From DATGKR01 sp035294565 (GTDB taxonomy: Bacteria; Actinomycetota; Acidimicrobiia; Acidimicrobiales; Palsa-688), in the NCBI GenBank assembly GCA_035294565.1, contig DATGKR010000195.1, positions 1-15,424 on the forward strand: a stretch of DNA of 15,424 bases, read 5' to 3'. Of this stretch, positions 6,801 through 13,278 are shown in pieces. The notes below the pieces were generated by a model that was given only the letters and a program-made list of their open reading frames with translations, made no database searches and had not been told where the DNA came from. A program made the position numbers and the translations under genes. Position 1 is the first letter of the stretch. Each line of letters opens with the position of its first letter.

Positions 6801-6852
6801 CGGTGGGCGCCTGAAACCCCGATCCAGCCCCGTCCACCACGCCCACCGGAGG
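6801..6852 (+). promoter_or_regulatory. Inverted repeat abutting the ribosome site of the NRMT gene
   Basis: CGGTGGGCG (6801-6809) is the exact reverse complement of CGCCCACCG (6840-6848). The right arm ends on the first G of the GGAGG Shine-Dalgarno (6848-6852), which is nine bases from ATG 6862. Pairing across the 30-base loop would crowd or partly hide the ribosome site. This is a plausible translational output of the M-box ~200 bases upstream. It is a prediction by eye without folding energies. Confidence 0.45.
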
Positions 6853-6861
6853 TCCACAGCA

Positions 6862-8490
6862 ATGGCCGACGACACGACCGAGGCACCGCCCCGCCCGAGC
6901 GCCGTCCTCGACGAGGCGCACCTGGGTGACATCCGCGGCGCTCTTGGCACCATACGCCAGAACGACCTGGGCGCCCGGCGCACCTGGAAGGCCCGCCTGT
7001 TGACCCTGGCCGCCATCGTCGGGCCGGGGATCATCGTGATGGTCGGCGACAACGACGCCGGCGGGGTGGCCACCTACTCGCAGGCCGGCCAGAACTACGG
7101 CACCAGCCTGCTCTGGACGCTGATCCTGCTCATCCCTGTTCTCGTCGTGAACCAAGAGATGGTCGTCCGCCTCGGCTCCGTCACCGGCGTCGGGCACGCC
7201 CGGCTGATCAAGGAGCGCTTCGGCCGCTTCTGGGGCTGGTTCTCCGTCGGCGACCTGTTCCTCCTCGACTTCTTGACCATCGTCACCGAGTTCATCGGCG
7301 TCGACCTGGCCCTCTCCTACTTCGGCATCAGCAAGTACGTATCCGTGCCGATAGCCGCCCTCGGCCTCGTGGTCATGACCGCCAGCGGCAGCTTCCGGCG
7401 CTGGGAGCGGTTCATGCTGCTCTTCGTCGCCGCCAACTTCCTGGTCATCCCGCTCGCCGTGTTCGCCCACCCCCGCGCCGCGCCGATCCTTCACGACCTG
7501 GTAGTGCCCGGCATCCGCGGCGGGGTCAACTCCACCTCGGTGCTGCTCATCATCGCCATAGTCGGCACCACCGTCGCCCCCTGGCAGCTGTTCTTCCAGC
7601 AGTCCAACGTGATCGACAAGCGAATCACCCCCCGCTGGATCAACTACGAGCGGGCCGACACCGTGCTCGGCTCGTTCGTCACCGTGATCGGCGCCGGGGC
7701 GATGATCGTCACCTGCGCCTTCGCTTTCGACCACACCCGCTTCTTCGGCGCGTTCACCGATGCCGGAGGCGTCGCCCGGGACCTCCACCACCAGCTCGGC
7801 TACACCGCCGGCGCCCTCTACGCCATAGTCTTGGTCAACGCTTCGATCATCGGCGCCGCCGCGGTCACGCTAGGCACGTCCTACGCCTTCGGGGACATGT
7901 TCGGCGCCCGCCACTCGCTGCACCGCAACTTCTTCGACGCCCCCGGCTTCTACTCGAGCTTCGCCGGCCTCGTCGCCCTCGCCGCGGGGATCGTGCTCAT
8001 CCCCGGCGCCCCCCTGGGGCTCATCACCACCTCCGTGCAGGCCCTGGCCGGGGTCCTCCTGCCCTCGGCGTCGGTGTTCCTCCTGCTGCTCTGCAACGAC
8101 CGGGAGGTGCTCGGACCGTGGGTGAACCGGCCGTGGCTGAACGCGGTCGCCGCGTTCATCATCGGCGTGCTGCTCATATTGTCGTTGATCCTGGTGGTCA
8201 CCACCATGTTCCCCGCGGTGAACGTGACGGTCCTGACCCTCGTGCTCTTCGGCGTGCTCCTCGCGACGCTCGCGACCGGCGCTGTCGTCTACGCGGTCAC
8301 CGGCGGGCGACGCCCCGCCGCCGCGACTTCCGGGCACCGGGACACCTGGCGCATGCCGCCGCTCGCCCTGCTCGGCCGGCCCGAATGGTCCCGGGGGCGC
8401 ACCGCGGCCATGTGGTCGCTGCGCGGCTACCTGGTCGTCGCCGTGGTCCTCCTGCTGGTCAAAGCCGTCCAGCTCGGCACCGGCCACTGA
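6862..8490 (+). CDS. NRAMP-related magnesium transporter (NRMT-type, SLC11 family)
   Basis: A 542-residue multi-pass membrane protein of the NRAMP/SLC11 fold with about eleven to twelve hydrophobic helices. Classical NRAMP metal transporters bind Mn2+/Fe2+ through DPGN in helix 1 and a Met in the MPH motif of helix 6. Here helix 1 reads GDNDAGGVATYSQAG (Asp65 kept, Pro to Ala66, Asn to Gly68). Helix 6 reads GTTVAPWQLFFQQS (Met to Ala239, His to Trp241). Loss of the soft Met ligand and of Asn, with Asp kept, is the signature reported for NRMTs, which carry Mg2+. An M-box Mg2+ riboswitch in the leader supports Mg2+ uptake rather than Mn2+. Start: ATG 6862 has GGAGG nine bases upstream. The N-terminal cytosolic tail (VLDEAHLGDIRGALGTIRQ) precedes helix 1. 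The last ~60 residues hold a further predicted membrane helix. Confidence 0.88.
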   Translation: MADDTTEAPPRPSAVLDEAHLGDIRGALGTIRQNDLGARRTWKARLLTLAAIVGPGIIVMVGDNDAGGVATYSQAGQNYGTSLLWTLILLIPVLVVNQEMVVRLGSVTGVGHARLIKERFGRFWGWFSVGDLFLLDFLTIVTEFIGVDLALSYFGISKYVSVPIAALGLVVMTASGSFRRWERFMLLFVAANFLVIPLAVFAHPRAAPILHDLVVPGIRGGVNSTSVLLIIAIVGTTVAPWQLFFQQSNVIDKRITPRWINYERADTVLGSFVTVIGAGAMIVTCAFAFDHTRFFGAFTDAGGVARDLHHQLGYTAGALYAIVLVNASIIGAAAVTLGTSYAFGDMFGARHSLHRNFFDAPGFYSSFAGLVALAAGIVLIPGAPLGLITTSVQALAGVLLPSASVFLLLLCNDREVLGPWVNRPWLNAVAAFIIGVLLILSLILVVTTMFPAVNVTVLTLVLFGVLLATLATGAVVYAVTGGRRPAAATSGHRDTWRMPPLALLGRPEWSRGRTAAMWSLRGYLVVAVVLLLVKAVQLGTGH

Positions 8491-8520
8491 AGGCCCGCCG
8501 GCCGAGTCCACCGGTCATCA

Positions 8521-8538
8521 CCCCGCCTCGGAACGGGG
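8521..8538 (+). terminator. Small hairpin between NRMT and KimA genes
   Basis: CCCCG (8521-8525) and CGGGG (8534-8538) pair over an eight-base loop in the 76-base gap. The stem is short, with no T-run. It is a possible weak terminator or attenuator and could equally be chance in GC-rich DNA. Confidence 0.2.
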
Positions 8539-8554
8539 CACCCGCCCGGTCCTC

Positions 8555-8567
8555 TACCATGCGCGGG
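8555..8567 (+). promoter_or_regulatory. Candidate -10 box for leaderless KimA mRNA
   Basis: TACCAT (8555-8560) fits TAnnnT and is followed by six bases and then GTG 8567, so the transcript would begin at or next to the start codon. No Shine-Dalgarno precedes the GTG. No -35 is clear. This suggests a promoter for the K+ transporter separate from the Mg2+-controlled gene. Confidence 0.4.
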
Positions 8568-10468
8568 TGTCGAGCGAGCCGAGGAGACCGTCGGTCGCCC
8601 GGTCGACCTGGCGCCTGCTGATCGGCCCGCCGCTTCGGGCGAAGCAGATCTCCCAGGAGGAGATCACCCCCGTCGAGGGACTGTCGGCACTGTCCCTGGA
8701 TGCCCTGACGTCGGTGGCGTACGGGCCCGAGGCGATCATCGTCGTCCTGGCCGTCGCCGGCGGGAGCGCCCTGCACCTGGTGCTGCCCGTCACGATCTCC
8801 ATCGTCGTCCTGCTGGCCATCCTGGTCTTCTCCTACAGGCAGGTCATAGACGCCTACCCCGGCGGCGGCGGAGCGTACGCGGTGACCAAGGACAACTTCG
8901 GCCCCCGGGTGAGCCTGCTCGCAGCCGCCGCGCTGGTCGTCGACTACACCCTGACCGTGGCGGTGTCCATAGCCGCCGGCGTGGGGGCGCTCACCTCCGC
9001 CTTCCCCAGCCTGGCCCCGGCCACGGTGCCCATCTGCCTTGCCATCCTCGCCGCGGTGACCGTGCTCAACCTTCGGGGCCTCGGCGAGACAGCCAGAGCG
9101 TTCCTCCTCCCGACCATGGTGTTCATCGTCGGGCTGCTGGCGATCATAGCCGTCGGGCTGGTCCATCCACTGGCCCTGCACGCCCCCCAACCCGGGCACG
9201 TCGAGCTGCCTTCCCGCAGCCTCCAGGCGGTCGGGATCCTGCTGATCCTGAAGGCCTTCTCCGCCGGTTGCAGCGCCCTCACCGGAGTCGAGGCCATCGC
9301 CAACGGCGTTCCGCTGTTCAAAGATCCCAAGCCGGTGAGAGCCAAACGCACCGAGCTCCTGCTCGGCGTGATCCTCGGCCTCATGCTCCTCGGCCTGGCG
9401 GTCCTCGCCGACCGCTGGCACGTCGCCCCCAGATCCGGCCAGACGGTGCTCAGCCAGATCATGGGCATGGCCGTCGGGCGCCACTGGGCTTACTACGTGG
9501 TGTCGCTCACCATCACCTTGGTGCTCGCCCTGGCCGCCAACACGTCCTTCGGTGGGCTCCCGGTGCTGGCCAGCCTGCTGGCCAGGGACAACTACCTACC
9601 TCACCTCTTCGCCCTCAGAGGCGACCGGCAGGTTTTCGCCAACGGCATCTGGGCCCTCTCGATCATGTCCGGCGCCCTGCTCATCGCGGTCGGCGGCAAC
9701 ACCCTCACCCTCATCCCCCTCTTCGCCATTGGCGTGTTCACCGGCTTCACCCTCTCCCAGGCCGGGCTGGTCGTCCACTGGCGCAGAGGCCGGCCGCAGC
9801 GATGGCGTCACCGCGCCGCGATCAACGGGCTCGGCGCTCTCGTCACCGCCGTCGCCACCATCGTGTTCCTCGTCACCAAGTTCACCGAAGGCGCCTGGGT
9901 CGTGGTGGTGGCGGTCCCCGCCTTCATCGCCTTGTTCGTGCGGATCCACTCCTACTACGCACAGACGGCCAGGATCCTCGGCATCGGGGAGATACCCCCC
10001 AAGCCCCACGGCGCGAACAGCCTGGTTGTGGTGCCCGTCACGGGAGTGTCCCGGCTCACGGAGCACGCCATCAGCCAGGCCCTCTCCATCAGCCCGCAGG
10101 TCGTGGCGGTCAACGTCGCCCTCGAATCCGACGACGCCGAAGACCGAGTCGGGCAGCTGAAAAGCCAGTGGGACCGGTGGAACCCGGGGGTGCCGCTGGA
10201 GATCGTGAGAACCGAGTACGCCTCCGTCGCAGCACCCCTCGTCGCCTACGTCGACCGGCTCCGGCGCAACCGCCCCGAGCAGATCGTCGTGTTGATCCCG
10301 ACCGTCGCACCCGACCGGGTTCGTCTGCGGATCCTGCACAACCAGCTGGACCTGGTGCTCAGCAACGCCCTGCGCGCCCACACGGGCGTGATCGTGGCCC
10401 GGGTGCCCATGGCCATACCGGCCCTCGCCGCGGGCCGGGGGGAAGAGCGGCCCGGTCCCAGCAGCTGA
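8567..10468 (+). CDS. kimA: KimA-type high-affinity potassium importer (KUP/APC superfamily)
   Basis: A 633-residue protein collinear with Bacillus subtilis KimA (formerly YdaO, 607 residues), an H+-coupled K+ importer. Twelve membrane helices span ~40-460, followed by a ~170-residue cytosolic domain (NSLVVVPVTGVSRLTEHAIS; RILHNQLDLVLSNALR). Compared from memory with KimA at a constant offset of nine, the K+-site residues are kept: Asp45 and Tyr52 in SLDALTSVAYG, Tyr127 and Ser134 in VDYTLTVAVS, Thr239 and Glu242 in ALTGVEAI. The equivalent of Tyr377 is Phe386 (LIPLFAIGVF). In Bacillus kimA sits behind a c-di-AMP riboswitch. Here the upstream gap is only 76 bases, with no room for one. Start: GTG 8567 follows a TACCAT box, consistent with a leaderless mRNA. 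The Mg2+ transporter lies just upstream in the same direction. Confidence 0.88.
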   Translation: MSSEPRRPSVARSTWRLLIGPPLRAKQISQEEITPVEGLSALSLDALTSVAYGPEAIIVVLAVAGGSALHLVLPVTISIVVLLAILVFSYRQVIDAYPGGGGAYAVTKDNFGPRVSLLAAAALVVDYTLTVAVSIAAGVGALTSAFPSLAPATVPICLAILAAVTVLNLRGLGETARAFLLPTMVFIVGLLAIIAVGLVHPLALHAPQPGHVELPSRSLQAVGILLILKAFSAGCSALTGVEAIANGVPLFKDPKPVRAKRTELLLGVILGLMLLGLAVLADRWHVAPRSGQTVLSQIMGMAVGRHWAYYVVSLTITLVLALAANTSFGGLPVLASLLARDNYLPHLFALRGDRQVFANGIWALSIMSGALLIAVGGNTLTLIPLFAIGVFTGFTLSQAGLVVHWRRGRPQRWRHRAAINGLGALVTAVATIVFLVTKFTEGAWVVVVAVPAFIALFVRIHSYYAQTARILGIGEIPPKPHGANSLVVVPVTGVSRLTEHAISQALSISPQVVAVNVALESDDAEDRVGQLKSQWDRWNPGVPLEIVRTEYASVAAPLVAYVDRLRRNRPEQIVVLIPTVAPDRVRLRILHNQLDLVLSNALRAHTGVIVARVPMAIPALAAGRGEERPGPSS

Positions 10469-10531
10469 CGGGGGGGAGCCGACCGGGCGAAGATCGTCAC
10501 AAAGCCCCGACACCGCCACGAAGCCAAACGG

Positions 10532-10576
10532 CCCGCCCGGGCGGGGCAGCCGGCGCACGGTTCGTTTCGTGCGGCT
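10532..10576 (+). terminator. Two adjacent GC hairpins after the KimA gene
   Basis: CCCGCCCGGGCGGG (10532-10545) is a perfect palindrome. Next, AGCCG (10548-10552) and CACG (10556-10559) pair with CGTG (10568-10571) and CGGCT (10572-10576) over an eight-base loop, with a three-base bulge. They lie 64-108 bases after the stop codon and before the next gene. There is no T-run after the second hairpin. This is a plausible terminator for a high-GC genome. Confidence 0.4.
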
Positions 10577-10613
10577 CCACCATCTGAGCGGGGCGCTTTG
10601 AGGGAGCTCGACG

Positions 10614-12356
10614 ATGCCCCGGGTCCGCCGGGAGCCTAGCATTTTGTCCGAAATGTGGTTCGAGGGGAGGCCCGGCACACAGCCCGGAACGGGCTCATGC
10701 ACACAGCCCGGAACGGGCGGCCGCGCACGCTTGGGCGCGCGTGGCGCGAGGCGACGGATGCTGGGGCTGGCGTCGGTGTCGGCGGTCGCGGCGATGCTCC
10801 TTGCCGCGTGCGGTTCGACGGTTCCTCTGGCCGAACAACGGGCGCTCACCGGCGGTGGGTCGGGCGGCTTCGGCGTAGCGGGCGGCGCCGTGCAGAGCGG
10901 TCTGGGGGGAACCGGCGCCACGGCGACGGGGGCGACCGGCTCTGGGGGTCTTGGCGGCGTCGGCACGAGCACGGTCGGCAGCGGCTCGGGTGCTGCGACC
11001 GTCGGCGGCGGGGGGGCTGGCCCGACCGGCGGGGCGGCAGGCGGCGGCACCGAGAGCGGCACGGGAGGGGGCGGCGGCACCGGCCCGACTGAAAACGGCG
11101 GGGGCGGGGGATCGACGGCCGGCGACGGTCCGGGCGTCACCGCGACCACGATCAACGTCGGCGCGCTCTACGACACCGACGCGGCCGCCGAGGACGCCGC
11201 CATCGGGGCGGCCGGGGCCAACCCGGGCAACGTGCAGAGCGAGACCGACGCGGTGGTCGCCTACGTCAACGCCCACGGCGGCGTGGACCACCGCAAGGTC
11301 AACGTCATCTGGTACTCCTACGGCGGCGAGACCCAGAGCGCCACCCAGATCCAGCAAGGGGCGTGCGCCGAGTGGACGCAGGACAACAAGACGTTTGTCT
11401 TCACCACCGGCGAGCCGATCTGGGACCAGTGCGCTGCGCAGGAAGGCGCCGTCGGCCTCTACCAAACCTTCCTCGCCGAGACGACACCTACCCTCCAGAA
11501 GTACCCCGAGGACATCGACCAGACCGGGTTCACGATCGACCGAGGCGACAGGATCACGATAGAGGGGCTCGCCAGGCAAGGCTACTTCTCGCCGGGGGCG
11601 AAGGTCGGGGTGGTCACCTGGGACGAGAGCGACTACCAGTACGGCATAACCGCCGGTGTCGACCCCGCCCTGGCGGCCATCGGCATCCACAACGTCCCCG
11701 TCGAGTACATCACCGTGCCGGCCAGCTACAGCGACCTCGGGGCCACCAGCTCGTCGGTGGCGAACGCCGTGCTCAAGTTCCGCTCGGAGGGGATCGACCA
11801 CGTCATCCTCCTCGACGGGCCTGCCGGGGTCAACCAGTCGGGCGTCCTGGTCCTCGAGTGGGAGCAGCAGGCCAACAGCCAGTTCTACTACCCCAAGTAC
11901 GGCCTCAACTCGACGAGCGGGTTCACCGCGCTGGCGAGCGACCTTCCGGAGAAGGAGATGGTCGGGAGCGAGGGGGTCGGATGGCTTCCCTCCGAGGACC
12001 TTTCCAGCGCCGACTACGCGGCCCTCCCCGAGAACAACGAGCAGAAGACCTGTCTGCAGATCATGTCCGCCTCGGGGAACACACCGAGCGGCAACAACGC
12101 CGAGGCGGTCGCCTTCAGCATCTGCGACGAGTTCTTCTTCCTCCAGTACGCCCTCGGCAAGGTCAGCGGGCCGCTCAACCAAGAGACGGCGCTGGCCGCC
12201 ATCGACAGCGTCGGTTCGAGCTTCGCCGACCTGATGACCTTCGGCACCTACTACAGCGCGTCCCAGCACGACGCCGCCCAGCTGGTGCGCAACATCGCCT
12301 TCGTGGCGTCCTGCGACTGCTACCGATACACCAGTCCCGCCTACAACCCCGGCTGA
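10614..12356 (+). CDS. Lipoprotein with type I periplasmic-binding fold (ABC substrate-binding-like)
   Basis: A 580-residue exported protein. LASVSAVAAMLLAACGS ends in a lipobox with Cys66 as the predicted lipidated residue. RRRMLGL just before it could serve as a twin-arginine-like n-region. Residues ~80-172 are a low-complexity Gly/Ser/Thr/Ala linker. From ~175 the protein has the layout of branched-chain amino acid-type binding proteins: TINVGALYDTD, then AVVAYVNAHGGVDHRKVNVIWYS, then KVGVVTWDESDYQYG. Start is uncertain. ATG 10614 has a good Shine-Dalgarno (AGGGAG, seven-base spacer) but gives a 48-residue tail before the signal core. ATG 10653, behind a TAGCAT box, and ATG 10758 (GAGG, six-base spacer) are alternatives; the last would leave no positive charge in the signal peptide. 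No permease or ATPase gene adjoins, so ligand and partner are unknown. Confidence 0.75.
   Translation: MPRVRREPSILSEMWFEGRPGTQPGTGSCTQPGTGGRARLGARGARRRMLGLASVSAVAAMLLAACGSTVPLAEQRALTGGGSGGFGVAGGAVQSGLGGTGATATGATGSGGLGGVGTSTVGSGSGAATVGGGGAGPTGGAAGGGTESGTGGGGGTGPTENGGGGGSTAGDGPGVTATTINVGALYDTDAAAEDAAIGAAGANPGNVQSETDAVVAYVNAHGGVDHRKVNVIWYSYGGETQSATQIQQGACAEWTQDNKTFVFTTGEPIWDQCAAQEGAVGLYQTFLAETTPTLQKYPEDIDQTGFTIDRGDRITIEGLARQGYFSPGAKVGVVTWDESDYQYGITAGVDPALAAIGIHNVPVEYITVPASYSDLGATSSSVANAVLKFRSEGIDHVILLDGPAGVNQSGVLVLEWEQQANSQFYYPKYGLNSTSGFTALASDLPEKEMVGSEGVGWLPSEDLSSADYAALPENNEQKTCLQIMSASGNTPSGNNAEAVAFSICDEFFFLQYALGKVSGPLNQETALAAIDSVGSSFADLMTFGTYYSASQHDAAQLVRNIAFVASCDCYRYTSPAYNPG
10675..10718 (+). 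repeat. Tandem 20-bp direct repeat, each with a small hairpin
   Basis: The unit from 10675 to 10694 recurs exactly at 10699-10718, a period of 24 bases. Each copy contains GCCCGGAACGGGC, a five-pair stem with a GAA loop. In the long reading frame it encodes a repeated TQPGTG segment before the signal peptide. If translation starts at ATG 10758, the repeats lie in the untranslated leader and could act at the RNA level. Confidence 0.6.
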
Positions 12357-12453
12357 TCCAGAGGGGTTGGCACACGGTGACAACTGGGGCGCCGGCGATT
12401 GTGGGCCGCCGACCATGAACGGGCCCGCCGGCCCTGCGAGAGTGGGCGGCGTG

Positions 12454-13278
12454 ATGACCGCCACGGCCGCCGAGACCGCCCGTCTCGCCGCCAAAGCCGC
12501 CCGGGTGGACGTGCGTGAGCTCGGCGACGTGCGGGAGATGGAAGGCGCAGACCGCCTCCTCGCCGCGGTGTGGGGCGGCGACGACCAGGACGCCGTGTCG
12601 GTCAACATGATGAAGGCGCTGTCCCACGCCGGCCACTACGTCGCGGGGGCCTGGCGCGACGGAAGCCTGGTCGGGGTGTCGGTCGCCTTCTTCTGGGCTC
12701 CCGGCGACCTGCGGCGCCTGCATTCTCACATCTCCGGGGTGGCCCTCGAAGCGCAGGGCGGCGGCGTGGGCGCGGCGCTCAAGCTGCACCAGGCGGCGTG
12801 GGCGATCGACCGCGGGGTGGCGGAGATCACCTGGACATTCGACCCGCTGGTGAGGCGCAACGCCTGGTTCAACCTGGTCAAGCTCGGCGCCCGGGCAGCC
12901 AGCTACCACCCTGATTTCTACGGCCCGATGAGGGACGGGATCAACGGCGGGGACGCCAGCGACCGCTGCCTGGCCGTGTGGGACCTGACCCGCGGCATAC
13001 CCGAGCCGGCGCCTCCCGCGCCCGCCGGCGGCGCCCGGGTGATCCTTCGCGAGACCGGCGGAGGCGAGCCACTGGTGGACGAGCCGGACCCCTCGGAACG
13101 ACAATTGGCTTGCCAGGTGCCTAAAGATGTCGTGGCGCTGCGGGCCGGCGACCCGTCGCTCGGCCGGAGGTGGCGACTGGCCCTGCGCTCGACGATGGGC
13201 CGGGCCATGCACGCCGGGTACTCGGTGGTGACCATGACCAAGGACGGGCACTACCTGCTCGAAAGGAGCCACGCGTGA
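12454..13278 (+). CDS. GNAT-family acyltransferase (COG3375 type)
   Basis: A 274-residue member of the GNAT superfamily. The acyl-CoA binding core reads LHSHISGVALEAQGGGVGAALKL, matching the family's ..GVxPexRGxGxGxxLK.. pattern. TWTFDPLVRRNAWFNLVKLGA and YHPDFYGPMRDGINGGDASDR are hallmarks of the COG3375 subgroup. In Geobacillus a GNAT N-succinyltransferase works with an N-succinylamino acid racemase. Here the next gene is such a racemase homologue, overlapping by four bases, so acylation of an amino acid is the best guess. Start: ATG 12454 is chosen; GTG 12451 and ATG 12415 are in frame too, and no clear Shine-Dalgarno decides. The frame upstream of 12415 shows no conserved residues. The ~75-residue C-terminal extension after WDLTRGIPEP is less conserved. 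It lies 97 bases after the lipoprotein gene. Confidence 0.8.
   Translation: MTATAAETARLAAKAARVDVRELGDVREMEGADRLLAAVWGGDDQDAVSVNMMKALSHAGHYVAGAWRDGSLVGVSVAFFWAPGDLRRLHSHISGVALEAQGGGVGAALKLHQAAWAIDRGVAEITWTFDPLVRRNAWFNLVKLGARAASYHPDFYGPMRDGINGGDASDRCLAVWDLTRGIPEPAPPAPAGGARVILRETGGGEPLVDEPDPSERQLACQVPKDVVALRAGDPSLGRRWRLALRSTMGRAMHAGYSVVTMTKDGHYLLERSHA

Noticed and set aside
6862..8490. Calling the NRAMP gene mntH (Mn2+ transporter)
   Set aside because: The helix 1 and helix 6 metal motifs lack the Asn and Met ligands of Mn2+/Fe2+ transporters, and the leader carries a Mg2+ riboswitch.
8491..8566. c-di-AMP (ydaO) riboswitch upstream of kimA
   Set aside because: Expected from the Bacillus gene, but the 76-base gap is too short for the aptamer and shows none of its conserved pieces.
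9596..11155. Minus-strand open frame of 519 codons with a Pro-rich start
   Set aside because: The Pro-rich part is the complement of the Gly-rich linker of the lipoprotein, and the rest is antisense to kimA. No recognisable domain.
10695..12608. Minus-strand open frame of 637 codons
   Set aside because: Antisense to the periplasmic-binding lipoprotein, with biased composition and no motif. Length alone is not evidence in GC-rich sequence.
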